This document shows, one piece after another, positions 12,661 to 25,900 of a DNA stretch of 64,000 nt (positions within the stretch are counted from its first letter, which is position 1; each line of letters starts with the position of its first letter). The position numbers and the translations under genes are program-made. Under the pieces are notes generated by a model. It had not been told where the DNA came from. It did no database searches and saw only the letters and a list, made by a program, of their open reading frames with translations. Origin of the DNA: Chrysaora quinquecirrha (lineage: Eukaryota > Cnidaria > Scyphozoa > Semaeostomeae > Pelagiidae); NCBI GenBank assembly GCA_014526335.1, contig JACTAT010000021.1:2933966-2997965 (forward strand). Direction: 5' to 3'.

Positions 12661-13499
12661 CTTCGTCTTATTTTTTTTTTGGTAACCCTTTCTATTTTTT
12701 TTATCGTTTACAGTAAATCCCCACATATAAGAACCAACAAAATAAGAGCCTTCAGGCTAATTTTTTGGAGAAAACAATGGACTAGACAATAGCCTATTGT
12801 TAATTAAACAATACCCTGAAAAAAAACTTATATGCAGGGATGTACTGTACCTCGATTTCCGTTAGGTCAGTCAAGACATTCTGCTTAATGATTCTGCTAC
12901 AGTGAACGTGAATGTTCTCAATGGGATGAATCAAGAGACACCTTTTGCCAGTTGCTGCAAAACTTGTTGTTAGTCAGACAGAACGTTAGTTTACTCATAA
13001 ATTTTCACATAATTGCTCCTCTTTGAGGAGGATTTTTGGATAAGCGCCCCGGTTCCTTAGTAGACGAAAGGTGGTAAAAAAGTCAACTTTTTTCAGTAAA
13101 AAATTACCCATTTCGAAATTGAAATTCAATGAAACTTTTCACCTCGAATGGTCTAAGCCCTTTGGAATCGGAGACATTGCATACTCGTAAAATCAACAGT
13201 TCCAGTGCTAGGAGAGTGAAGTTTTGCACCTAGAGTAAAATTGGAATGCTTAATATGAATTTGGAATTGAAATTTCCATATCTCGGTATTTTAACAAATT
13301 TCCATAGTGGCGGTGGTTCGTCGAACAGGTGTACAGCAACGACGCTGCCCTTTGGAGGGATACACAATATAAAATTTGTTGGCTGTATGCAGTATACAGT
13401 CAGAAGTATATTTGTGTAGCTGTTTATGAGCGAAGTTTATAATTGTAACTTTACAACCCAACTTCTCTGGCATTTAAGATTTGTTTTCTTTGCTTTTAG

Positions 13500-16400
13500 A
13501 CTGTATGTCACGGGGTTTTCCAGCTCAATCGACGATGTCTTTGCAAGCACGTCAATTTGTAAGACGCAGTTGCAAAATGGAACAATTAGTTGCGTTGAAT
13601 CTTACACTGCAATTGGCAATAAAAGTCGAATTGAAATTCATAAATCCTGCTTTAACTGCGATCTTGAAAAGTTTGTTAGAAATGTCACTTGCAAATGTTT
13701 TGATGACTATGCAAAAGTATTCAGACAGCCGTATGATTTATGGAAACCAAACAGCCATGTGTACTGTGGATGTGCAGCCGAAGGTATTATTCGATGCAAT
13801 GTGAAAGAAAAACAATCAATGAATTTTCAAAATTTTATGTTGAAATTCTGGAATGATATTCAACCAGACATTCAACCGCCCATGGAAGTGTCTTACTATG
13901 GTACACAAGTGTCTCGTGTTGTTAACCAGAGTCCCCTTGAAGGTAGTAGCTTTTTTGTAGTAAAATTTCTGAATATGAGCATCGCCATCGTTTGGATATG
14001 TTACATGTTAGTATTCGATGAAAGAGAGAAAAGAAAAGGTTTATTTGTATCTTAAAATACTGGTGTCAGCTTCGTTTATCTAGCAGAACAAGGATTTGAA
14101 TACTATTGATCTTAAACAATATCTTGATTACAGCAAAGCCCTTTTCGTTGCAAACATTAGGGGTATCTAGATATGATATTCGTTATAATTTATTCACAAA
14201 GGCGTAACTAGGAATTTGTTTGAGGGGTTATCAAACTGAACATCACAGTTTAATGACTTCGCGGTTCTGAAATAATCAAGACACCTCCATATCTCTTATG
14301 CTATGCGGCATGGAGATATCAAACAACTCAAAATGGATATTGTTCGAAAGGCCGATTGTTCAAGATCATCTCAACGATTTGCATTCTTTCGTACTTTGAA
14401 CTAACAATAAAGTTCTTTTACGGTATATTTTGGTTAAAAATTGGAATTGCATTCCTTGAAATTGTCGCCAATATAAAAACAAAATAATTCGCTGCAGAAA
14501 ATTTCCAAAAAAAACGTGAGATTTCTCAATGGAGCTTGTTAGATTGCTTAATGCCCCTTTCCCTATGTACTGACCCCATGTGTCTGCGCTGCTGTGCAAT
14601 TTTTATAACCCTTGACCTTGATCCACTTTTCCAGGAAGCAGCAAGCAAGCAGCTACTAGTTTGCTGCAACAGATCAGAAATCCTGCAGCTACAGTCGTGA
14701 GCTTTAGCTGCTTTATTGTACTAACATTCTATTACTGAATACTTCGGGTACTCTTAATTGTCAACGGAAAGGTGGAAAGATGAGTCGGCCTAGATCTTGT
14801 CGCAAATGGTCCTGAATAAACGGTATCTCACCTCTTTGTTTTCAACCAGTGTTTCGTTTTTTTATCTAGGAGAATTTTTTTCTCCAAAATTAGCATGAAA
14901 GTTCCTTGTTATACATAAAATAATAAAAAGATATAGTACTAAAAGCAAAACTTTCTTGGCGTCTTACATAGATATTTATTGTTAGAAATTTATTCAGCAC
15001 TATATAATTTTTTGCGTCATTTTAGCACAAAACCATAAGACGCAACGGAGATTTCATTCCTTTTTTAGATTGCAATTTCACTGAAATCACTGTTCGACAT
15101 GGCAAGATAGAAAAAATCAATGTTGGGGGCTATCCTCGATGCTTAACCTGTGCATGTTTCAAAGGAAATCCATTCTGTCAAGGTGCCTGGAAGCACCCTC
15201 CAACGTACCAGTCGTGTAACTCAACATTTTCTTGTCAAAAGCTAATAGCTCGTGCTTCGTTAAGTAAGTATTGCTTGTGCTTCTGTGTTATAACTTAAGG
15301 CAAAAACTCACCTGGGAAGAAATATTCATTTTTGCGTTCGTGACAGGGACTCGCAAAATATTATCCCGTTTAATGTTAGAAATTTGAAAAAAATATAATT
15401 TCAGGGAAAGTTTCAGGAGCACAAAGTTCAGAATGCAGTAAGAAAACTCATTAAAAAATTAAATTTGCTTACTTTCGTTCTTTTTAATTTTGTTGCTTTT
15501 TGCAAAATCGCAGACCCTCGTTCCCGAAATATTATGCATTTTGCTTAAATCTGGAATGTTCTTTTAAAAATTTTGCGTTTATTGAATTGTAGAGGCTCTT
15601 GCTACGATAGTATCTTCTATTTAAAATAAAATGAAGTTAGAATAAAAGCTGCAACCAATCAGACTCCATTTAGCATAATTCAAAATAAGTCAGTTGGCCT
15701 TTGCTCTGTACCCTGTGAGCTGATTGGTGTTTAAAACGAAATTATACAATTCAGCCTCACTTTTTCTATTGGTGCATTTCGATCTGCAATCTAGGTATAA
15801 AAGCCGCAAGACAAAAAGAGCTTTTCAGTGTGCCCTGCCTCCGCTGTTCATCGCAATCTTGAAGTTGTGTACAACTCAAAAGTTAGTTAAACAATTTGTA
15901 AGCGGAAGGTTACACAAGACCGAGAGTTACACATTACTGTCTATTTGAAAAGTAAATTTCATCCGTCCAGTCTTAATCACTTGTTTAAAGACTGGAATTG
16001 ACTTTGAGTTCTTCATCATATCAAGATTACACAACGATTTCAACTCATTTTACAAAACACCGTTACCTAAAGGGTCATTGTTTGAATAAATAAAACAGCA
16101 AAAGGGTTTTGAGAAGGTAAAAAACGCGGCAGTTTTCTGAAATAAGTTTCAAGTAACTTCTTACAGCATTATTCATCTGTCAAGCAACGGACTTTAAAAT
16201 CTTTTCCTTGTATCGATGAAGCGCTGCGGGTTTTTGAAACCCGGTGGGGGTACTTCCATTGTTCGTTTTACTAGACGTGCCGCCCAAATGGGTAACTTTT
16301 TTAGCGCCAATTTCCCTACATATGGGTTGATTTTTCGTAAAGAATCTCTACACATGGGTAGTAAAATATATATAGCATTTAAGACATGCACTGCTTGAAA

Positions 16401-16920
16401 AGCCTGATAAAAGAGTTGCCTCAGGCGTTAAATTGGGTTCAAGCATTTGAGATATTGGTACAAATGGGCAAAGAATTCCTTTTTTTTATACATGGGTACC
16501 ACGAGAAACAGAATTTATCGGTAGACATTGGTGGGTTAGGAAAAACTGGGCGGCACGTATAGTCATTATAACAATGAAGTACCCCCCCCCCCGGGTTCTG
16601 AAATTTCTGGGATTCTGGAACTAGGTTTCTTGCGAGTTGCTGCTCACAAAAACGTATAATACATTTGTCTATACAATTCCTGCTAAAGATATTTTTATGA
16701 CTTTATTATTAGTACGTACCTTTTTCTGATTGGTAAGTAGCTGCCATTGTCCTTACAGTATGCCAGAATCCTTACTACATTAAATGCGAAGATGAAACAT
16801 ATTCATGGCATTTAAACGGCTGCAACTATTCTTGTATTGGAAGAGTGTTGAAATTCCAGATGGTACGACGACCATGGTGCCAAAAACTTGCAAGTACAAA
16901 ATATTGCGCTTCATGTCCAA
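13500..16920 (+). CDS. GPCR 1, N-terminal cysteine-rich exons 1-3
   Basis: Exon 13500-13783 encodes SSSIDDVFASTSICKTQ and then cysteines in the pattern C..C.CF ... CGC. Its upstream end may instead run into an open frame from an ATG at 13426 with a hydrophobic stretch, so a signal peptide there is possible but not convincing. Its assumed start phase does not follow from any exon seen upstream. Exon 15069-15263 gives CNFTEITVRHGKIEKINVGG, then CLTCACFKGNPFCQG, resembling a von Willebrand C-type module. Exon 16759-16920 gives NGCNYSC, RRPWCQKL and YCASC, eight cysteines in all. Exons 2, 3 and the next one are phase 1-1 and so could be shuffled or skipped without frame loss. The third exon has an equal-length (162 bp) homologue on the minus strand at 61752-61913. 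The modules match no family that I can name with certainty. Confidence 0.7.
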
Positions 16921-19900
16921 GTAGGTACACTCTTTTTTTTTTGCCCAGCCTCAATATTCTTAAAAAATTTTCGTTTTGAGCCTGAAAATATTCTTAAAGT
17001 ATTCTTATTTTTTCAAACATAATATGGTTTCAGGGGAACATAGTTAAAAGAAAAATTACGAGGAAATGGCGGAGCGAAAGAAAAATCCAACTATTATAAC
17101 AATGAGAATGTTGTTTAGCAATCATGAAGTTTCTTTTTAACATTGCAAAACAGGCAACTGCTGAAAAATGAGGCACAAATATGCGAGCTGAGGCTGAGCA
17201 TATTCTTACAATATTCTTAAAAATTGGAAGATTCTGAGCCTCAATATTCTTATAAACTTTATTCTTATAAAAAAAAGAGTGTATTTTTTATTGCTAAAGT
17301 AAGTAATTTTATCCATGCATTTTTCATTTAAGTCCCCACATTATTAGATCTCGCTTTCTGCTTTTTCAAGAGCTTTATATTGCAAGGATTTTCAACAATT
17401 CTTTTTTTGTTTACTTCGTTCTCTGGCTTGCCATGCTTACAATCGTGCAAGACCATGTGTGATTTATCATTTTCGAATATCTAGATGATTGAAATTTCTT
17501 GAAAACAATTTGATGTGGTTTTAGAAATTTCTTGCCTTGCCTCGATCCTTATCATTTTTACAAATGTTTTGCTTTTACAATCAAAAAAATACATTTTGAA
17601 GAGGAAGTGGCGAACACAAGGATAAATTTTTCCACAAGTGGCATACCACAATTGATGGGATTTGAACCCAGGACTGCATGATCAGAGAGCCAACGACGTT
17701 TCCACTGAGCCATAGAGCTCAATGAAATCGCCGAGTAACTCTCCAAGTCATACAGCCCAAGGCTCTCATCCCATTTTGCTTTTTGTGTTTCGAGCCTAAA
17801 TTTATCCTTGTGTTCCCATTCATGACAAATATATATAAATATTTATGGTGCTGAAGAAGGCTCAATATAGCCGAAACACAAAAAGCAAAATGGGATGAGA
17901 GCCTTGGGCTGCATGACTTGGAGAGTTACTCGGCGATTTCATTGAACTCTATGGCTCAGTGGAAACGTCGTTGGCTCTCTGATCATGCAGTCCTGGATTC
18001 AAATCCCATCAATTGTGGTATGCCACTTGTGGAAAAGTTTATCCTTGTGTTCGCCATTCATGACAAATTCATTTTGAAGAGGAAATATATATATTATGTA
18101 ATGTATTATATTACAGTGTCTCTGTCTTTTAAGTAAGTGTTACAGTATGATAATTTTGACATTTAATTTATACTTGACAGCAGAATGGAAGAACAAAGAC
18201 ATTAAACACCTTAACAACGCTCTTTCATGCAAAATGAAGTTTTCATTAAAGATCCAAAATAATGATACTCAGTAATAAAGTCGTGACATGCTTTTTCCAA
18301 AAGGTCATTAATTATTGTGTGCAATTTATAGATAAAGCTGCATTTTTCACAAAGTACGGGTCAAAGCTGACACTGTGTAAAAGAATAGAAGATGTGATTG
18401 ACCGGGAAAAAATTTGCGATGGATATCCAGATTGCGAGGATGGAACGGACGAGGAAAATTGCACCCAAAGTATGTTTTTATGCTAAAAAATTTATGGTAT
18501 GGGATACATGGTATGGTATGGTATAGTATGTTAATCTCACCTGACCCCCTACAAAAATTCTGATTTGTATGTCGAGAATACAATCAGAAGTCATCTGATA
18601 CGCCTCAAGTTTGAGTTTCTACCTTTGAGTCCAAAAAATGACAATTTCACGGGTCTATTTATAGCTCTGTAGCCACGAGAACCATCTTTTCGCTACGTTA
18701 GACGTCGAGAATAGTAAATAACAACAAAATGTCTAATTTAAACATGCCAAAGCATTGTTATTAGCAGCAAAATGATGTTTGATTGAGGTTTTTTCACATG
18801 GGAACTGTCTATCAACCTTAATCTTTGATTTTGATGTTCTTAAAAAATGATGACGTCATCCCATAAAAATTTTTAACATTACTTCATATAACCTATAAAT
18901 AGCTATTTGCAATTTTCTTCTCTGTAGACTTGCTCTTTACGTAGCTTTGGATGTTCTATCTCGCATCATATCTTAGACAAGGGGACACAATTGTGCCCCC
19001 TCCCAGGTTGAGAATGTTCTGAAACGCCCAGCTCAGATTCTCTACACTGGTATGAATAAAACTAATTCATTATTCTAGCCTTTTGCGCAGCAAATACAGC
19101 TAAGGTTGCTGGTCAGACAATCCTGTGGCCAAAGATGGCAAGTAACAGCATAACCCTGATAATTGATTTGATAATTGGCTTATTACGTATGTCTAGTTGA
19201 TGGTTTGCTCGGAGATTACAAACCTTAATCCTCGATGACACGTATCACAGCGAAAACAGAAATTGAATTAGCATTGGGATGCTTGCGAGCATCCCAATAC
19301 TAATTGAGCGGCCCTTTTCATCCTTACTAGAATTTATGGCTGGCAGAAATGTCAAAAATACCATGTACACGGGAAAAGGAGGATGTTAACTCGTTAATCT
19401 CTACAAATATTTAGAAAAGTAGCTCCTGTACATGGGGCGTAAGTTCTCTTCCTCTTGCATAAAATTATCTTTTACAATCGGTACTTTGGACGTCGGTACT
19501 TTGTTTTGCTTTCTAATCGTAGTCATTCAGCAACTTAACTTTGTAACTTTACCTCCTGGTATACAGTATTATTGAAAGTAATAACAGCCACAGTACTTCA
19601 GAGTAAAAAAATGGAAAATATCTTAAAATCTAATACAGTAGTTCCCTACTTTTAAGAAACAAGACCGCTAGATATGTACGTTGAACACAAATCATTGTTT
19701 GATGGGAATTTTCAGGCTGCAGTTTCTTATATGTTTGTTTCTTAAAAGCTGGGACTGACTGTATTATTGACCGCTGAATTCCAGCTTCAGTGAAGCTTGT
19801 TGCTCTTGAAAGATGAATGGAAGCTCGCCTTTCTTTTCTGCTCGGTATGTCCGACCGTTACTCGTTACAACGGGGCTTTTTGCCGAATAAATACCTAAAA

Positions 19901-22900
19901 ATTCTAAATCATTTAAGGTTCTCTTAATAAATCATGCGAAAGGGTGAATGGAAAAAAAGCCAAGTTTCTAAAGGAAAATTACTGCAGCTGCAGAGATACA
20001 CGCATCCTTGAAGCCAATATATCTAGACGTGTAAGTTTCATATTTCTCTGAATTTCCACCTAAACTTCGTACAAGTGATATACTCAGTTAGCTTTGTTTT
20101 AGTATGCCTACTGTTGCAATTTACCAAACAGCTTCTATTTGTTTTAGGGTGATTGGAATCCCGGAATAAAGAACCAACTACTGCCAGCTTCTAACGCTTT
20201 GCTTCATGATATTACCGACGCAGTCAGAGTTTCACAATATTTTCATATTGTTGAACACCTGTCGAGAATAGCAATGTATAACAACTATTTTAACTATGAT
20301 TTTTGGAAGGTAAGACGACATGCATAATAGATGATAGAAATAAACTACAGGCATCTTTAAACGGGTGAATACACTTATTACTACCGAAAAGGCAAAACCT
20401 CACAAAACCTCGAATTAGCGAATAACCTAAAAACTGTAATGATTCTAGGCTGCAAAATAAATTGAAAAAAGTGTTACCCAAGCTTTCATTGCTTCGCCTT
20501 GCGTACCGCAGAGCAGAGAGAGAAAGTTCCCGGAAAAAATCAGTCGATCTTTGTCCAAACAAAATATAAAGTGCACTTTTTATTCTCTTCACACACTTCA
20601 ACAGTCGCCCTTCCGGGTCAACAGAATGATCCGGATGCAAAATGAGATTCGTTTTTGAAAGTAAAATGAATAAATGAACAGATGCTTAATAGATTAATAT
20701 ATATATGCTCTACTTATTGTATCTATCATGATCCAGAAAAAAGTATCGCCATGAATTAACTGTTTTCAAAGGAAATCGGTAGTAGGTTGCGACATCAAAA
20801 GAGAGCTCTATTTGAAAAAAGACAACGCACACCAAAACCGAACAGAAGTGTCTTCATGATAGTCTAGTAGTGGTAGTATATAGGAAAACTAGTTTGAACA
20901 CGCTAGCCCTACTGCATCAAAGGGGGACCAATTTGACAAAAGACAACGCACACCGGAACCGAACTGAAGTGTTTTCATGATCGTCTAGTAGAAGTAGTAG
21001 CTATATAGGAAAACTAGTTTAAAAAACGCCAACCCTACTGCATCAAAAGGGGGCCCTATTTGAAAAAAGAAAATGCACATCCGTCTGCCCTTTGTATAAT
21101 TTCAGATACAAGCAAACTATAAGGGAAATTGAGGTATAATACACGGGGACGCCAATACTGCCCTTCAAAAAAAGTTCGCCAAGGGCAACAGCTAAGCGAC
21201 ACCCATTTTTAAAAAAGCTACGCCCATTTTGTCGGCAAAATACTGTGCTACATCCCCCCTCCCCAGTCGTTGAGTCCTAGAAACAGCCCTGATAATAAGT
21301 GACGATTAACATTTCTTATACAGAGAAACGTTTGTTCGGCTTTTCTGCATTCTTAAATGAGACCAAACAACTCTATAAAATAAAATCTCCCAATTTTATA
21401 CGTAGCCTAGGACAAGTATGTGCAACATTTGTTCTTATAAGGAACGAATTGCTAAGCTTAGTTTAGAAAAAAATTAATCACAAAGCTAAATAAGTATGCC
21501 AAAGTAACGATGGCTAAGCAACTAGTGATGAATATGGTAATATCTAGAAGCACGAGGGAATAACCTACATAGGTATTATATGCGGTGATGTAATGTGGGG
21601 AAAGCTATGCGAGTTTTGCTTAATGATACTACCTTAGAATTGTTAGAATCTAAAAACGATCATGAGAAAATTACAATATGCAAATAAATGAATACATGGT
21701 GATGAGTTCAAGACACTAAAATATAACCTAAAACGTTTGGTTAATGCAAGAATTTCTCAATTCAGATCGAAGCTTTTTTCATATGATGTAGTAAAAGTAA
21801 TTATTTTTTATAGGAGAAAGGGTTCTTTTCTGTTTTTGAAACATCTTAACCCTTGTGGGAAACTAAATGGTGAACGTTTTGAAAATTTCTTGAAACTTTG
21901 TATGCTGCTATGCCGCTTCCTATTAATTCCTATGAATGTAGACCTCATTCGATGCGTAAACAATAAAGAACAATAAACTCTACTGTAATCTTTTTTACAG
22001 AATATAAATAGCATGCTGTTGCATCGTCCGCCTTGCTATGAGTCATGGTTTGTTCAGCAAGTAAGTTAATTCATTCACTATCCATTTGAAATTTTTCTAT
22101 CATGCATCTGAGACAATGCATTCCGGCAAAACACCATTGGAGCACTCGAGTCTTTTTCTCCTCGAGTCCTGTAAACATTTTTAAATGCTTCTCTGCCAAA
22201 TATACAAACACGACATTGTTTTGCAATCATTCAAGTGGTAAAGGGCTATGTATCCTCAGCTTCTAATTACTGACCTTCTTGTTATGAATGAAGGAAAATA
22301 CCTCGACATGCATTTCATGGCCTCAACGTATTTTCAGAGCTCTGAAATTTGGTGCTTTGCTTCGACATTCTAACCAAAAAAGCAAAAAGCTTATGTTGAT
22401 TAAGCAAGCAAACAAACAAGCAAGCAAGCAAGCAAGCCAGCAATCTTTATTTGTTACAGTAACGCAGTCCATTATTGTATTCTAAAAGGATGTTTCAACC
22501 ATAGAGAGTGAAAACGTGCTCTACATGTCCGCCATTATCCAAGACAAACTCTCCTCGATAACGAGGCTACATGTATACAATTTAAACAGTAAATAAACAA
22601 AACAGTAACATAAGAAATGTCATTTAGCATTATAATATCACCCCTCTTCCTGGGGAGTTCGTTTTTGAAGACACTGTTCTAGAAGTTCTTTCGTCTGGTT
22701 CCTCTGTGTCTGTTCTTTTCCACATGCTCGTGGACTGGTTGTTGAAACATTATTTCTGGTTCTTTGTTTGTTTCGATGTGGCTTTGGTCGTCTGTTTGTT
22801 GTGTGTCTGACTCTTCATTCGCTGGAGTTGCCAGTTCATCAACTTTACCACTCTCCCTTTTATTTTTTCGGCTTGGGATATCCACAGGTTTATAATGAGT

Positions 22901-25900
22901 TGGAGGAGACGATTTGGTATCCTGGGACATATTGCAATGTGTAGGTTGCATCGAGGGCATTGGTTCCAGGAATAGCTTGATTTGGGACAGGTGGCGAAAT
23001 ATTGGTTGTCGACGGCGTTTGGGGTCGCTTGATAGTAGTGTATATTTGGCCCCTTGAACATCGATGACGGTATATGGTGTTGGTTCATATAGAGATTGAA
23101 ATTTCGTTTTCCCACGTAATCGCTTTACCAGAACTTCGTTTCCTTGGATTATTTCCGGATACTGTCTCCATCGAGATGCATTTATTTTGTTGTTAGTATT
23201 GGCCTTTTGATCTCTGTCCAGCTTCCTTGCATTTTCAACATCATGATTTGTGATTGGGGCATCGTTTATTGATAGATGAGACCTGTAGCCGCCTCGAAGG
23301 AGCATATCACCTGGAGCAAGACCAGTCGACCTATGTGGTGTCGAGCGGTAGTCAACCAGGAGATCTTGAACTGCTTGTTTCACCGGTTTATTTGTACCCA
23401 ATGCGATCTTCACAGCTTTGCCAAGGGGTTTCATGAAGCATTCGGCTTCGTTTCCTTGTGGGTGATAAGGATACGAATGTTTTACTGCGATATTTCTTTG
23501 CTCTGAGAATTCCCGGAATTCTTTGCTGTTGAAGGGTGGTCCATTGTCTGATTTGTGCTCTTTTGGGTTCCCGTAGGTGTCATATATAGATGCAAGTTCT
23601 GGAAGCACATGTTTTGCGCTTGTTGATTGAACAACTTTAGCATCTGGGAATCGGGAAAGATTGCAGCGACTGACCAGTATGTGAGAGCTGTCAGGCAGTG
23701 GACCAAAAAGGTCAAGAGAGACCGACTCCCACGGATGTTTTGGGACCGGAGTTGTTGAGAGGGTATTTTGACTGGGCTTTTGTATGGATTTGACATTCGT
23801 GACAGGTTTCTAAACGTGTTCTTACAGCATCATCTAGTCCTGGAAACCAGAAGTGGGCTCTGATTCTACGTTTCACTGCACTCTGTCCAGCGTGTGATCC
23901 AGTATGAGCTATTGTAATAATTTCATCATATAGTGAGGGAGGTAATAAAATTTGCTCACCTCTGTACATAATGTCATCTGTTCCTATGCAAAGTTCTGGG
24001 AAGACTTTTGCAAATTGCTTCAGAGTTGGATCATACTTTGGTGCTTGGCCAAGGGCAATAAAATGACGCAGACGTTCGAGTTTGCTGTCTGCTCTTTGTG
24101 CTTGCTGAATGTGTTCTTTGGAGATGGTTGAGATGATCGGTTGATGAAGGAGGAAAAGGAGCTTCTGGTGTTCCTTCGCTTCTTCTGTAGTCTGGGCTGG
24201 TAGCTTTTCAATTGGGATTGCATGACGGCTTAAGTAGTCAGCAGGGTTGTCCTTGCCCTTTTGCCAGATTAGTTTGTGATTGATGTCTTGGTGTCTCAGG
24301 AGTATACGCTCAATCCTTGAGGGGAGTTTCCGTTTTGAGTTCCATAGTGAGACAAGTGGTTGGTGATCGGTAACAATTATGGCTGCTGGACCACCGATGA
24401 GAAGGTGCCGAAACTGTCGTAGTCCAAAATCCACAGCTGTTGCCTCTAGGTCAATCTGTGAGTACTTCTTTTCGGCTTCTGTTGTTGTGCGAGATGCGAC
24501 AGCTACCGCTTTAGTAGTATCGATAGATGGCCCTTGTGTAAGGATTCCCGAAAGACCTGTAATATGTGCATCCACAAAGATATAGGTAGGCAGAGTGGTG
24601 TCAAAATGGCGTAGGAGAGTGTCCTCTCTAAAAGACATCTTAACATTCTGGAACTCTTGTTCATGTTCTTTCGACCATTCAAATATTGAGCCATCTTTTG
24701 TAAGATTCCGGAGGTTTGCTGTAGCTGCAGCAAGGTCTGGAATGAACTGCCCGTTGGATCTTATCATACAAAGAAATGATTTCACCTCATCTTTGTTCAT
24801 TGGTCGATCAGCCTGTTGCACTGAATGAACTTTATCGGGGTCAGGGGTGATTCCATCTTTTGTAACTCTGAATCCCCAGAAAGGTATTTCAGATGCAGCA
24901 ATAATACATTTTTTTGGGCTGACTGTTAGACCGGCTTTTTGGAGAGCATCTAGTACATTTGTCAGTGTTTCTTTGTGGCTTTGCTGGCTGACTGTGGCAA
25001 TGACTATGTCATCCTGAATAATTGCCGCATTCGGGATATCAGCTAGTAGAGGACGGAGCCGTCTATTCAATTCACCAGAGGCTGGTAGTGTTCCCATTGT
25101 GAGCCTTTTATAGCGCATGAGTTTGTCGCCTGCCCTGAAAACAGTGAGTGGACGTGACTCCAGGGAAAGTTCCAACTGATGGAAAGCGGTTTTGAGGTCA
25201 AGTTTGCTGAACACAGATTTACTATTGAACATTGGCATGATATCCTCAACGCGTGGAATAGGCAGATGAGGGTTCTGCAGTGCTTTGTTCAGATTTCGTA
25301 AATCCACAGTGATTCGTATGCTGCCATCAGGTTTAGGAACCAGGACAGGGTTGGAGAGCCAAGTTACAGGACCAAAATGTTGCTCTATGACATCATCATT
25401 TTCCATTGTGTTGATTATTTTGTCAAATTCCCCTTGTAGGTGGAATGGTATTTGACGGGTGGCTGAATGCTGGGTTTTGCATCTGGTTGCAGATGTAGCG
25501 TGACTGGATCAGCTTTGAGTTTACCAAGGCCATCGAAGACATCTGAGTAGTTGTCCAAGATAGGTACTATATCCGATGGGACTTGTTTTTTTAGAATCTC
25601 AAATTCATTATTTTGTAGAGTGATTGAGTGAACATTACTCTGTTGGTTGTGAAAGGATATGATTCCTAGTTCCTCAGCTAATTTGCAGGAGAGTAGATTG
25701 CAGGGGTTGCCTTGCAGATCTTTGTTATCAACAACAACCCAAGTTGCCTTTTTAGTTGTATTGTTCCAAGTGGTATCCATTGTTATTTGGCCTTTTGGGA
25801 TAATAACTTTGCTGCCATATGGTTGAAGTGTTACAGAAGTTTTGAAAATTCTTCTAATGTTTGAAGGTACCTTGCTTTCAAGAAGGATGTTTACTTCTGC

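Noticed and set aside
17612..17735. Possible genuine tRNA gene
   Set aside because: A and B boxes are present, but the sequence recurs several times with a long non-tRNA body and does not close as a cloverleaf that I can trace, so it is a SINE.
17558..18136. Open frames beginning MESYSAISL on both strands
   Set aside because: They are translations of the tRNA-derived SINE, not proteins; the same peptide-like reading appears at each SINE copy.
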